Of a stretch of DNA of 64,000 nt, positions 22,189 to 32,400 are shown piece by piece (the first letter of the stretch is position 1; each line of letters begins with the position of its first letter). The notes under the pieces are model-generated. The model did not search any database and had not been told where the DNA came from. It saw only the letters and a list, made by a program, of their open reading frames with translations. Position numbers and translations under genes: made by a program. The stretch is from an uncultured Collinsella sp. (GTDB taxonomy: Bacteria > Actinomycetota > Coriobacteriia > Coriobacteriales > Coriobacteriaceae), in contig URKU01000001.1 in the NCBI GenBank assembly GCA_900548515.1, forward strand, positions 25,815 through 89,814. The letters run 5' to 3'.

Positions 22189-23445
22189 ATGAACCTTGAA
22201 GACCTGCTGAAAGAGCTTCAGGCGCTCATCGACAAGTATTCCGCCGATGACGCCGAGCCGACCGATGAGGATGCCGCCCGCATGGCCGAGCTGACGAAGA
22301 GCATCAACGAGATTCGCGCGCAGCAGACCGCGACCGCCGAGACCCGCGCCGCGACCGTCGCAGCCGCCCGCGCCGCCATCGAGAACGGCACCGCACGCCG
22401 CGTGGATGCTGTTCCGCTGGCGCGTTCCGCCAATGTCGTAGGCACCGGCAACGCCTACGACATCACCGATTACAAGGCGGCTGAGCGCCGCGCTTGGGTT
22501 AAGGGAATCGCCGAGCGCGCTGGCGTTCAGCTTGTCGAGGGCTACGCCCTGACCGACGTGGAGCGCGCGGCGCAGAACCACGCCATGGAACAGCGCGCCG
22601 CCTTCAACCACATGACGAGCAACACCGATTCCGTCATTCCCGTCGAGCTGCAAAACGAGATCATCACGCTCATCGACAACACCGCCGTGCTGTGGGGCGA
22701 CATGCCGAAGCAGAACTTCCCTCACCAGTTCGAGATCATCCGCCATACGGGCATCGAAAAGGGCGATGCGGCGCAGACCGATGAGGGCGCAGCACCTGCC
22801 GATGACGAGAAGAACACTTTCGACACGCTCAAGTTCGAGGGCGTGGAGATCAAGAAGACCGTGAAGATGAGCCGCCGCATGGCCGTTCAATCCGTGGCAG
22901 CTTTCGAGTCCTATCTCGTGAGCGAGATTGCCGCCCGCCTGTCCGTTGGCTGCAACGCGCATGCACACGCGCGCCTGGTCGATACGTCCTACGGCATGGA
23001 TGCCGCGAACAATATTCAGACGGCTAAGGCGCAGGCGCTTGCGAAGGCCGACCTCGCTGGGTTGCTCTCCAAGCTCTACACCTACGGCAACGCCGCGCCC
23101 AAGGGTGTCATCATCTACGCGAACAACAATGTCATCTGGAACTACATCGCCATGCTTGAGGACGGCAACGGTCGCTCTTACTTCGTCGATGAGAAGACCG
23201 CCGACCCCACTGTCGAGGGGCACATCTTCGGCAAGCTGGTCAAGCGCGACGATTCCATCACCGACGGCGTGATCGTCGCGGGCTACCCCGACCTGTTCAA
23301 GGGCAACGTGTTCGACGGCCCCGACGTGATGCCCTACATCGCGCCCGACGGAACCCAGAACCGCTGCTTCGACGGATATGAGCTCATCGACTGCGGCCTT
23401 GCCGTTCCTAAGGCGTTCGCCCAGCTGACCATCAAGACCGCCTAG
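22189..23445 (+). CDS. Major capsid protein, HK97 fold
   Basis: 418 residues. The first 110 are charged and helical ('MNLEDLLKELQALIDKYSAD'), as in the delta/scaffold domain removed by the protease. Then 'SVIPVELQNEIITLIDNTAV' and 'FEGVEIKKTVKMSRRMAVQS' introduce the HK97-type shell. It builds the icosahedral head. It follows the protease by 13 bp with AGAAGGGA. Confidence 0.93.
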   Translation: MNLEDLLKELQALIDKYSADDAEPTDEDAARMAELTKSINEIRAQQTATAETRAATVAAARAAIENGTARRVDAVPLARSANVVGTGNAYDITDYKAAERRAWVKGIAERAGVQLVEGYALTDVERAAQNHAMEQRAAFNHMTSNTDSVIPVELQNEIITLIDNTAVLWGDMPKQNFPHQFEIIRHTGIEKGDAAQTDEGAAPADDEKNTFDTLKFEGVEIKKTVKMSRRMAVQSVAAFESYLVSEIAARLSVGCNAHAHARLVDTSYGMDAANNIQTAKAQALAKADLAGLLSKLYTYGNAAPKGVIIYANNNVIWNYIAMLEDGNGRSYFVDEKTADPTVEGHIFGKLVKRDDSITDGVIVAGYPDLFKGNVFDGPDVMPYIAPDGTQNRCFDGYELIDCGLAVPKAFAQLTIKTA

Positions 23446-23459
23446 GCAGGCGGTGCGCC

Positions 23460-23777
23460 ATGGCCGACAAAGCCAAGAGCAAGCTGCTCGACGCGTGCCG
23501 CGCCGCCCTGCGCATCCCCGCCTTCTGCAACGACTTCGACGAAGAGATTGCAGACGTCATCGAAGCCGCCCGCGCCGAGCTGGTCGCGGGCGGCGTCCTT
23601 CCCGAGAAGGCCAACGACGACTCCGACGGGCGTATCCGCCTTGCCATCAAGGTCTACGTCAAGGCGAACTTCGGCATGGACAACCCGGACGCCGATCGCT
23701 TCATGAAGTCGTTCGAATGCATGCTCACCTCAATGAGCGGCGATTCGGCTTACAGGACGGAGCCAAAAGATGAGTAG
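23460..23777 (+). CDS. Head-tail connector (gp6-like)
   Basis: 105 residues. A helical bundle, with 'LDACRAALRIPAFCNDFDEE' and 'RIRLAIKVYVKANFGMDNPD', typical of head-tail adaptor proteins following HK97-type capsid genes. It should sit under the portal ring. It overlaps the next gene by 8 bp. Confidence 0.8.
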   Translation: MADKAKSKLLDACRAALRIPAFCNDFDEEIADVIEAARAELVAGGVLPEKANDDSDGRIRLAIKVYVKANFGMDNPDADRFMKSFECMLTSMSGDSAYRTEPKDE

Positions 23778-24078
23778 GTGGGCTGGAATGTGCACGCTCA
23801 TAGCGTTCGAGACAGAGCGCGATGCGCTCGGCGTGCAGCGCAAAAAGGAGCGCGCCCGACGCGTGCCGTGCAACGTCTACAGCATCAGCCAGCAGGCTTA
23901 CTACGCAGCCGCCCAATCAGGCGTGCGCCCCATGGCCGTGATTGAGGTGCGCCAATGCGCCTACTCGGGAGAAAAGGTGTGCGAGTACGGCGGCGTGCGC
24001 TACACGGTAGACAGCGCCGTGCTTTCCAGCGCCGACGCCCTGCGGCTTACATTGACCGAGAAGGTGGGAAACCGATGA
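23770..24078 (+). CDS. Head closure / head-tail joining protein
   Basis: 102 residues of mixed beta structure ('RVPCNVYSISQQAYYAAAQS'). The position between connector and gp10-like genes marks it as the head-tail joining (stopper) protein. Identification rests on gene order and size. Confidence 0.68.
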   Translation: MSRWAGMCTLIAFETERDALGVQRKKERARRVPCNVYSISQQAYYAAAQSGVRPMAVIEVRQCAYSGEKVCEYGGVRYTVDSAVLSSADALRLTLTEKVGNR

Positions 24079-24455
24079 GCGACACCATCAGCATCGACGA
24101 CCTTGAGACGGTTGTCGTCAACAGCATCGAAGAGGTTATCGAGGACAACGAAGAGGTCTTGCAGGGCAACGTCAAGGCCGCTGGCAGCAAGGCGGTTCGC
24201 CTTCTGAAAGAGCGAAGCCGGAAGAAGAAGCGCCACGGCGGAAGCTATGCAAGGGGATGGTCTGCCGACGTTAAGAGCGAAGCGACTGGCACCACCTGCG
24301 TTGTTCACAACAGGCAGTATCAGCTTACGCATTTGCTTGAGAACGGCCACGTTATCAAAAACCAGCACGGAAGCTATCCGGGCAGGGTCGAAGGCGATCA
24401 CGTTATCGAAGGCGTTTACAGGGAAGTTGCCGCCGAGTTCTCCAAGGGGGCGTAA
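24075..24455 (+). CDS. HK97 gp10-like tail-joining protein
   Basis: 126 residues from ATG 24075 (ATGA overlap). A helical start, then 'GSYARGWSADVK' and 'YQLTHLLENGHVIKNQHG', close to the 'hLlE.GH' pattern of the gp10 family. It helps complete the neck before tail attachment. Confidence 0.82.
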   Translation: MSDTISIDDLETVVVNSIEEVIEDNEEVLQGNVKAAGSKAVRLLKERSRKKKRHGGSYARGWSADVKSEATGTTCVVHNRQYQLTHLLENGHVIKNQHGSYPGRVEGDHVIEGVYREVAAEFSKGA

Positions 24456-24781
24456 TGAACAGCCTTAAAGACCTGGCACAGCTTCTTGATGCATTCGGCC
24501 TGCCGTGGGCTAACGGCGGTTTCCGTGATGGAGAGTTTCCCACACCTCCGTATATCGACATCGAAGCCGGTTACGGCGATGGCGTGAGCGCCGACAACGT
24601 GGGATGGTGCCGCTGGATGCCCTACGATGTGGCGCTTTACGTTCGAGAGCGCGACTACGAGCTTGAGAAGCGATTCGAAGCGGCGCTCGATGCCGCAGAG
24701 TTTAACTACAACAAGACGGTAACGCCGCTTGACGGTGACGAGCTGGTTGAGACGGCTTACGAAATCGACGTTACCGAATGA
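24455..24781 (+). CDS. Tail completion / terminator protein
   Basis: 108 residues, overlapping the gene before by one base. 'PWANGGFRDGEFPTPPYIDI' and a repeated beta pattern fit the small tail-terminator proteins that stand before the major tail gene. The evidence is gene order plus the composition. Confidence 0.7.
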   Translation: MNSLKDLAQLLDAFGLPWANGGFRDGEFPTPPYIDIEAGYGDGVSADNVGWCRWMPYDVALYVRERDYELEKRFEAALDAAEFNYNKTVTPLDGDELVETAYEIDVTE

Positions 24782-24795
24782 TGAAAGGAGCCGAC

Positions 24796-25392
24796 ATGGC
24801 GCGAAATGGATTTTTCGGCGTTAAGAACGCGCACATCGCGCGTTTTACCAACGAGGATACGTTTAAATATGAGAAGCCTGTCCACATCCCCGGCACGGTC
24901 GAAATCAAGGTCGATCCGTCCATTGAACAGGCAACGAGCTACGGCGACAACGAGCCGTGGTTGGACAAGTACCAGGACAACGGCGGTTCCATCACGTGGT
25001 CGCTCTACGATATCGAGAGCACACCTGAGCTGCGCGAGCTTATGGCCGACATCAATGGATTCGACATCGACGAGAAAGGCCGCGTGCTGGCAACGTCGGG
25101 CAAGACTCCTAAACCGTTTGCGCTCTTGTTCGAGCAGCCCGGACACGCTGTCGGAAGGCGTCGATGCATCTACAAGTGCACCAGTAAGCCCGTCTCCATT
25201 GATGCCAAGACGCTTGAAGAGAAGCCCGACATCACGCAGCTTGATTACGCGCTTACGTTCCGTCCCGTCAAGCTGCCGAGCGGCTGGCGCGGCAGCTACA
25301 TCGATACATATGGCGATATTGACGGTTACGACAAATTCTTCGAAGAGGTAGATACTGCCGTCACGCCCAAGACTGTTAGCGTGAGCGCGTAA
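24796..25392 (+). CDS. Major tail protein
   Basis: 198 residues from ATG 24796 with AAAGGAG upstream. 'NGFFGVKNAHIARFTNEDTF' and 'GTVEIKVDPSIEQATSYGDN' with 'SITWSLYDIEST' match siphovirus tube proteins. It polymerises around the tape measure to form the non-contractile tail. Its stop overlaps the next start. Confidence 0.87.
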   Translation: MARNGFFGVKNAHIARFTNEDTFKYEKPVHIPGTVEIKVDPSIEQATSYGDNEPWLDKYQDNGGSITWSLYDIESTPELRELMADINGFDIDEKGRVLATSGKTPKPFALLFEQPGHAVGRRRCIYKCTSKPVSIDAKTLEEKPDITQLDYALTFRPVKLPSGWRGSYIDTYGDIDGYDKFFEEVDTAVTPKTVSVSA

Positions 25393-25838
25393 TGGGCGGC
25401 GGAATCATCGAGGTAGGCGGAGTTGAGTATCCCGTCGCTTGCAACGCCTTTACACCTATTGCGTACTCGCGCGAGTTCTTCGTTGAGCGCAAGGACGGGA
25501 GCCGCCGCCCCAAGGACATCAACGAAGCCATTTCCGTTGTTCTTGATGTCTCGGCAGCGTCGAATATTCCGCCTATCGTGCCACTGCTTGAGATTTTCTA
25601 CGCCTGTGCGAAGACGTACAACGCCACAGCAAAGGAGAAGACAGATCTTGGCAAGTCCTTTGAGGATTGGGTTTGCGGCTTCCCGCAATCGGAATTCGAC
25701 CTTGAGCGCGAAGGCGGTTGGGCATCTGACGTGATGCAGATCATCAAGGACAACTTTTTTCCGAACGCAAAAGCGGACGTGGAAGCCACGACCGCCGAAG
25801 CATCAGATGCCGCCGCTTCCGCCGGAGCTGGAGAGTAG
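25392..25838 (+). CDS. Tail assembly chaperone, upstream part
   Basis: 148 residues. A gpG-type helical protein between major tail and tape measure genes: 'YPVACNAFTPIAYSREFFVE' then a helical core and an Ala-rich end. Such genes make a short chaperone and, by ribosomal frameshifting, a longer fusion with the next frame. The overlapping gene at 25807 lies in the +1 (or -2) frame. Confidence 0.8.
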   Translation: MGGGIIEVGGVEYPVACNAFTPIAYSREFFVERKDGSRRPKDINEAISVVLDVSAASNIPPIVPLLEIFYACAKTYNATAKEKTDLGKSFEDWVCGFPQSEFDLEREGGWASDVMQIIKDNFFPNAKADVEATTAEASDAAASAGAGE

Positions 25839-26019
25839 CTGCGACACGCTCTATATCTATTCTTGCCAGCAGGCTGGATTGAGCATCCAAGACCTGCACA
25901 CGCTGTCTTATGCGCAAGTGCAAAATCTTATTGATATATACAGCTTCGTCAACGATGCCGTGGCGTATGCCGAGGATGACGAGCAGGCGCGGCAGGGCGA
26001 AGCGGCCTTCTGGTCTTGA
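25807..26019 (+). CDS. Tail assembly chaperone, downstream (frameshift) part
   Basis: 70 residues if started at ATG 25807, which lies within the last 32 bp of the upstream gene. 'LSIQDLHTLSYAQVQNLIDI' is helical. By position this is the T part of a G/GT pair. The shift needed is +1 or -2; no classical -1 slippery heptamer would serve this frame. Independent initiation at 25807 is the alternative. Confidence 0.65.
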   Translation: MPPLPPELESSCDTLYIYSCQQAGLSIQDLHTLSYAQVQNLIDIYSFVNDAVAYAEDDEQARQGEAAFWS

Positions 26020-26106
26020 CTGTGAGCGTAAAGCGCCAGCGCACCCATGCGGTGCGCTGTTCTGTGCGCTCATTTCTTTCATTGACAACTGAAAAGAGGT
26101 GGAACT

Positions 26107-28713
26107 GTGGCTGTCACGTACAAAGGTCTGACTATCAAGTTCGGCGGAGATACGACCGAGTTACAGGGCGCATTGAAGAGTGTGCAGAGCACGGCGAAAG
26201 ATACGCAGAGCGCGTTGAAGGACATCAATCGCGCCCTGAAATTCGACCCCGGCAACACGGATTTGCTCGTTGAGAAGGAAAAACTTCTCAATCGAGCATA
26301 CGGCGAGACGAAAACGAAGCTCGATGCATATAAAGCAGCGCTCGCGACACTTGATGAAAAGAAGCGGAGCGGCGCGGCACTCACCGAGCGCGAGGAAGCA
26401 CAATACTCGAGCCTTAAGGCTCAGATTGCCATTTGTGAGAACCAGCTTGAGAGCTATTCCGACGATTTGAAAAGCGTCAGCCGCGAAGCCCAAGCATCAA
26501 AGAGCAGCCTTTACCAGTTTGGTCAGACAATTCAGGACAACAGCGATAAGCTGGAAAAGGCTGGCAAGGGTCTAGAGACTGCCGGAAAGACGATTACCGG
26601 CGCCGTCACCGGCACTGCTACCGCGCTTGTCGGTCTTGCCAGCAGCCAGGAAGAGCAGATCGAGCAGACGCATCAGCTGGACGCTGCCTGGAAGGACGCA
26701 GGCGGTACGTCCGAGCAGGCGCGAAGCTCCTATACCCTGTTTTATAAGTTACTTGGCGAAGAGGACACCGCGACCGAAGCCGCACAGAACCTGTCACGCT
26801 TGACCACTAACCAGCAGGAACTGGACAAGTGGAGCAACATCGCCGCAGGCTCGTTCTCCAAGTTCGGCGATGCATTGCCGCTTGAAAACCTCGTGGAAGC
26901 ATCGCAAGAGACGGCGCACACCGGCACCGTCACCGGCGGTCTTGCCGATGCCCTCAACTGGGCAACGGCAAGCAACGAGCAGTGGAGCGCAGCACTCTCT
27001 GGTAACCATGCGGCACAGCAGGCTTTCAACGACCAGATCGCTCAGGGCGCTACCAAAGAGGACGCTTTCAATGCGGCGCTTGCCGCCTGCGGTGACGAGC
27101 AGGAGCGCTCCTCGCTTATCACGCAGACACTCGATGGCCTTTACGGCAACATTGGCGAGACGTATCAAGAGACTAATAAGACGATGCTCGACACGCGCGA
27201 AGCGCAGGCCGAGCTAAACCAGAAGATGGCCGAAGCCGGCGAAGCGGCCATGCCCTTCAAGGAAAAGGCGCTCGAGCTTGGAACGACCTTGCTTGAGAAG
27301 GTAACGCCGGCGCTCGAGGGCGTTAGCGACTGGTACAAGTCCCTAACGCCAGAGCAGCAGGACATGGCAACCAATGTCGTTTTGGGGACGGTCGCGTTCG
27401 GCGGGCTCACAACGGGAATCGGCAAGACGCTCCAAAAGGGCATCGAGATCGGCCAGACGTTCAAGGACGTTGCCGGCGGTTTCGCTTCCCTCGCAGGCAA
27501 GTTCGGCGAGGGCGGCGGCGCTATAAGCACGGCTGCAACGGGCTTCGGCGGCATCGCCGAGAAAGCTGGCGGCTTGGCATCGACCCTTGGCGGCAAGCTC
27601 TCTACAGGGTGGACATCGTTCACCGGATTGATCGCCGCAAACCCAATCTTGCTTGGCGTGGCTGCGGTTGCCGCTGCCGTCGCTGGCCTTACGTGGTTCT
27701 TCACGCAGACCGAGACTGGTAAACAGCTCTGGTCTGACTTCACCGGCTGGATTTCAGAGAAATGGCAGGGCGTGCAGGATTTCTTCGCAGGCGTGCCGGA
27801 ATTCTGGTCTGGGATTTGGGACGGGATAACCGGAAAGGCCGAAGAGGTCAAGAACGGCCTTTCGGAAAAGTTCGAAGGCATAAGGCAAGGCGCGTCCGAT
27901 GCTTGGGAGGGCTTGAAGGCCAATGCGTCCGATGCTTGGGAGAATCTGAAATCCAACGCGTCTGAAAAATTCGGCGCTATCAGGGATTCAATCCAAACAG
28001 ACATGAACACCGGTCAGATTGTCGGTTCTTCGGCTTCAAATGCCCTGAAAGCCGCCATGAACGGTGATTGGGACGCGGCGAAGTCGCAGGCCGGTATCGC
28101 TTTCCAGGCTATTCAAAGCAACATCCAGACGAAGATGAACAATGCGAAGGATAACGCGATAAACGCTGGCAACGCCATCGGCGAAAAGCTGGGGTTCCCC
28201 GGTCTTGGAAGCAAGGTCGCTGGCGTTTTCTCGAACATCAAGAGCAGCATCACTTCGCCGATCAACGATGCCTGGAACTTTGTCAGTAGCATCCCCGGCA
28301 AGATTCAGGGGGCGTTCAGCGGGATTCACATCAGCTTGCCGCATATCAACATGCCGCATTTCAGTGTCAGCTGGCGTGACATCGGTGGTGTTGTGAAGCT
28401 GCCGTCAATCAGCGTCAACTGGTATGCAAAGGGTGCGTCCTTTGACAAGCCTTCAATTATCGGCGTTGGCGAAGCTGGACTTGAGCACGTCGCGCCCGAC
28501 GCCAAGCTGCGCACAAGCGTCAGAGAGAGCGTCGAGGCGGGTATTTCTCGCATGCTCGATCGCCTAAGCGGCGGCTTCGGTGGCGGAGCCCAGGTGAACG
28601 TGACCGTCAACGCCACCGTTGCAAACAGCATGGACGCGTACGCGACCGGTCAGCAGATCGGCGCTGGTATTGCCAGCAGGTTAAAGCAGAAGGGGGTGCC
28701 CGTTGGAGCTTAA
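26107..28713 (+). CDS. Tail tape measure protein
   Basis: 868 residues from GTG 26107 (AGAGGTGG). It begins 'TYKGLTIKFGGDTTELQGAL', a tape-measure start seen in siphoviruses, continues with long coiled coils (to about residue 150) and Ala/Gly-rich helices, has hydrophobic segments near 510-540 ('ANPILLGVAAVAAAVAG'), and ends with a short conserved-looking domain. Its length sets tail length, about 130 nm by the usual rule of 1.5 angstrom per residue. Confidence 0.93.
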   Translation: MAVTYKGLTIKFGGDTTELQGALKSVQSTAKDTQSALKDINRALKFDPGNTDLLVEKEKLLNRAYGETKTKLDAYKAALATLDEKKRSGAALTEREEAQYSSLKAQIAICENQLESYSDDLKSVSREAQASKSSLYQFGQTIQDNSDKLEKAGKGLETAGKTITGAVTGTATALVGLASSQEEQIEQTHQLDAAWKDAGGTSEQARSSYTLFYKLLGEEDTATEAAQNLSRLTTNQQELDKWSNIAAGSFSKFGDALPLENLVEASQETAHTGTVTGGLADALNWATASNEQWSAALSGNHAAQQAFNDQIAQGATKEDAFNAALAACGDEQERSSLITQTLDGLYGNIGETYQETNKTMLDTREAQAELNQKMAEAGEAAMPFKEKALELGTTLLEKVTPALEGVSDWYKSLTPEQQDMATNVVLGTVAFGGLTTGIGKTLQKGIEIGQTFKDVAGGFASLAGKFGEGGGAISTAATGFGGIAEKAGGLASTLGGKLSTGWTSFTGLIAANPILLGVAAVAAAVAGLTWFFTQTETGKQLWSDFTGWISEKWQGVQDFFAGVPEFWSGIWDGITGKAEEVKNGLSEKFEGIRQGASDAWEGLKANASDAWENLKSNASEKFGAIRDSIQTDMNTGQIVGSSASNALKAAMNGDWDAAKSQAGIAFQAIQSNIQTKMNNAKDNAINAGNAIGEKLGFPGLGSKVAGVFSNIKSSITSPINDAWNFVSSIPGKIQGAFSGIHISLPHINMPHFSVSWRDIGGVVKLPSISVNWYAKGASFDKPSIIGVGEAGLEHVAPDAKLRTSVRESVEAGISRMLDRLSGGFGGGAQVNVTVNATVANSMDAYATGQQIGAGIASRLKQKGVPVGA

Positions 28714-29437
28714 GCGTAAGCGAAACCAAAGCGACAGCATCGTTTTCAACGGGCACGACCTGTCGAAGCTCGTCTACTGTAAGGTGCGCCGCACAATTAT
28801 GGCGGACGTTTCGGCGAGCTTCGAGGATGCGCCCGGGCGGCACGGCGAATACTTCAAGAACGCCCGCCGCGCCGGTTACGATTTGCAGATTGACATGTGG
28901 ATTCGCACCGAGCACCGACGCGAGGTCGCAAAGGCACGGCATAAGCTGGCGGCACTGCTCTGGTCTGACGAGCCAGCGCCGCTTTATTTGCCTGATGACC
29001 CTACGCGTTATTTGATGGCGATCGTCAGCGGTGCAACCGACCTTGACGAGATTACCGATGATTGCCCGCAGGCAACCGTTACGTTCCACATTGGTGACCC
29101 CGACTATTACGGTCAGCATCGCCGTATGGATATGAGCGGCGCAGCATCGTTCGCCGTCGGCGGCACGCTGCCTGCGGCGCTCACCGTGACGGCCAAGCCC
29201 GGCGCTTGCAGCTCTTGGCGCATCACCAACACCGACACCGCCGAGTTCGTTGAGGTTGTCCAGCCGTTGACGGCTTCGAGCGTGGTTCGGATGGATTTCG
29301 ATAAAGAGCATGTGACCGTTAACGGCTCTGTCGCTCAGCTCAACATCATGAGTGACTTTTTCAGCATCCAAGACCGTGCGCACGTCAAGATCTCTAGCGG
29401 CTCCGCGACGCTGGAATGGGAGGAGAGATGGCTTTAA
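28703..29437 (+). CDS. Distal tail protein (Dit-like)
   Basis: 244 residues from TTG 28703 (AGGGGGTG upstream). 'SIVFNGHDLSKLVYCKVRRT' and 'EDAPGRHGEYFKNARRAGYD' are typical of the siphovirus distal tail family; the C-terminal half is a beta galectin-like domain. Hexamers join the tube to the baseplate. It overlaps the tape measure and the next gene. Confidence 0.85.
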   Translation: MELKRKRNQSDSIVFNGHDLSKLVYCKVRRTIMADVSASFEDAPGRHGEYFKNARRAGYDLQIDMWIRTEHRREVAKARHKLAALLWSDEPAPLYLPDDPTRYLMAIVSGATDLDEITDDCPQATVTFHIGDPDYYGQHRRMDMSGAASFAVGGTLPAALTVTAKPGACSSWRITNTDTAEFVEVVQPLTASSVVRMDFDKEHVTVNGSVAQLNIMSDFFSIQDRAHVKISSGSATLEWEERWL

Positions 29438-32400
29438 CAAAGAAGGTCAACTTCACCCGTTTCAGCCGTTTCGGCGTGAATCTCGGACGGCTCACCTACA
29501 CCGCAGCGACCCATGAGGACGCAACGGACGGCACCGACGAGCTTAAGATCAGGTGCGACGAGGATTTAGGCAAGGGGGAACGCCTTGTTTGGATTGACCG
29601 CCAAGGCGTCGTACATGAGCACATCGTCGACGAAATCGAGCGACTGCACGATGACAACGGCAAGCCGTATACCAGCATAACGTGCATCAACTCCATCAAT
29701 GAGACGTGGGATGACTATATCGAGGACAAGCGACCGTCCGGCAGCGTAGCCGTGGCGCTCACGTCAATACTCGCGGGCACCCGTTGGGAAGTCGGCAACT
29801 GCGACCAGCCCGGCAGTGCTTCGCACACCTTCTATCACGTAAGCGTCCGCGAGGGCTTGAGCGCCCTGCTCAAAACATGGGGCGGTGAGCTTGAAACCGT
29901 TATCGTGACGGACGGAGTGCAGGTCACGCATCGATATGTGCGCGTGGTGGCTACGCGCGGCAACCAGCAAAGCCCAAAGCGCTTCACGTGGACGAAAGAC
30001 CTGATCAGCATCAAGCGCAAGACGGGCAGCGCCAACCCCAAGACGCGAGTTTACGGTTACGGCAAGGGCGTTGAGACGGATGGCGGCGGCTATGGCCGAC
30101 GATTGACTTTCGGCGATCTAAACAATGGTAAGGATTACGTTGAAGATGCCGCCGCGACCGAGGTTTGGGGGCATCCCGACGGCAACGGCGGTATCGCGCC
30201 CGCCGTAGACATCTACGTTAACGAGCAATGCGAGGACGCAGCGCAGCTTCTTGCCGAGACGAACGATTACCTCTCGCAAGCCAAAACGCCGACCGTCTCT
30301 TATGAAGCAAGCGTGATTGACCTATTTGCTTTCGGTCGAGATTGGGAATGCGTTGCTGTCGGCGATTGCGTGGCGATCATCGACAAGGGCTTCTCCGCTG
30401 CGGGAATCAGGCTCAAGGGGCGCGTCTCGAAGCTGACCCGCGACTTGGTGACCGGCGATGCCAAGGTAACGTTCGGCAACCTAACCGATGATCTGGCTGA
30501 CATCTTCCAGTCGGTGGCGCAGCAGCTCAAGAGCGGCAGCAACCAGCGGGCTAACTACGATGCGGCGGCTGGCACGTCCGTCTCGTGGCTCAACCAGCTC
30601 ATGGCGGCGCTCAACAAGGCGTTCAATGCCGTCGGCACCTACAAGGTCGAGACGTTCGAGCTTGGCGTGATTTACTCGAACGTGCCGCTGGATGCCGCGA
30701 CTGGCGTTCCGCTCAAGGCAACGTCCGGCATGTGGGCGGTAAACATCAATGGCATGGGCATCCGCCTTGCCGCGTCGCTTGCAAGCGACGGACAGTGGAA
30801 TTGGCGAACGTTCATCACTGGCGCTCAGGTCAGCGCCGATTGCATCAACGCCGGTACGATGCGAGCAGACCGCATCCGCGCTGGCCTGCTCACCGACGAT
30901 GTTGGAAAGAATTTCTGGGATTTGACCACCGGAGATTTTAGCTTGTCTGCCGGCGCGACCGTCGGCAGCAAGCCGATCGCCACGACAGATGCCGTAATTG
31001 CATCCGTCGATGTCGAGTACGCGCAAGGTATCTCGCGTACCGAAGCACCGAAAACCGGATGGCAGTCTGAAGCGCCAGTATGGGTCGAGGGGAAGTACAT
31101 CTGGACTCGGACGAAGACTGTCACGCAGTCCGGCGAGATTTCCTATTCAGTTCCTGCATGCATTAGCGGTGCGGACGGCAAGCAGGGCGTAACCGGTAGG
31201 GGAATCAAATCCATCGTCGAGCAGTACTACCTATCTTCAAGCGATTCTTCCCAAGTCGGCGGTAGCTGGAGCGAACAGCAGCCTGCCTGGAGCAAGGAAA
31301 AATACATCTGGACTCGCAGCAAGGTCACTTGGAGTGACGGAGCCGTAAGCTACACGACGCCTTGTCTCGCCAAGGCAATCAATGGTGCGAACCAGATGGC
31401 GGGAAACGGCATCGCATCCAGCGTCAAGCTCTATGCGAAGAACCAGAGCGATATGGTTCCGCCAATCAACGCGCAGAGCCCTGAGCTTGGATGGTCTGAG
31501 ACATTGCCGGAATGGAGTAACGGCTATTACGTCTGGTCTATGGAGCGCATCACGCTCGGTGACGGCTCCGTTCGCCACACGACGCCAATGCTTGAAAGTG
31601 CCTACAACAAGGCATACCAGAGCTCATACGATTTTACCGAATCGCTGACTGGCCTTGACGGCACCGTGCAGGAACTGGCTAAAGACGGTGTGGTAACAAC
31701 GGCCGAAGCGGCAGCAGTGAAGAAGGCCATGCAGGCGGTCGACAAAGAGCGCGAAGAGCTCACAAGCCAGTACAACTCGCTGAAATCCAACAAGTCGCTC
31801 AATGCGCAATTCCTCACACAAGTACTCGCGCCTAAATACACGGCTGCATTCGGATCTACCGAAGAGGGCGGCGCCTACAGCGATTACGCCGACAAGGTAA
31901 ACGCGGTGCTGGAGTGCAAGACGGCAGACGCGCTCAAGGCGGCAATGTACGAATACGACGCGTCATACGGCTCGTACTCGTCAGCAGTTAAGGTTTACGC
32001 TTCGGCGGCGCGTGCGGCTCAGCATGCCATCGAGCAGCAAGACGCTTCTGACTACGCGAACGGCATCCTCAGCGACTACGACGAGCAGCTGACCCAGAAG
32101 AAGATCTTCGACCGCCTGACGAGCAACGGCGCGGCTCAGGGTATCTTCCTCCAGAACGGCAAGGTCTATATCAACGCGACATACATGTCTGCCGGAATCA
32201 TCGCCGATGCCAAAGGCCGCAATTCCTGGAATCTCAAGACCGGCGAGCTCGTGACAAATTACATGAGCGCGAACAACATCGCCGCCAAGGGCACGTTCCG
32301 CTGCGGATACGACAGCTACTACACTCTTCTCAACAACATGGGTCAGATGTCGGGATTTCGTAAGAAATCCGGCGCGTCAAGTGCCTCGCAGGTCGGTTAC

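Noticed and set aside
24795..25351. Alternative-frame plus-strand frame within the major tail gene
   Set aside because: Arg/Ser-rich out-of-frame translation with no ribosome site.
26038..26058. Terminator before the tape measure gene
   Set aside because: AGCGCACC/GGTGCGCT is a good hairpin but has no T-run and lies inside the late operon.
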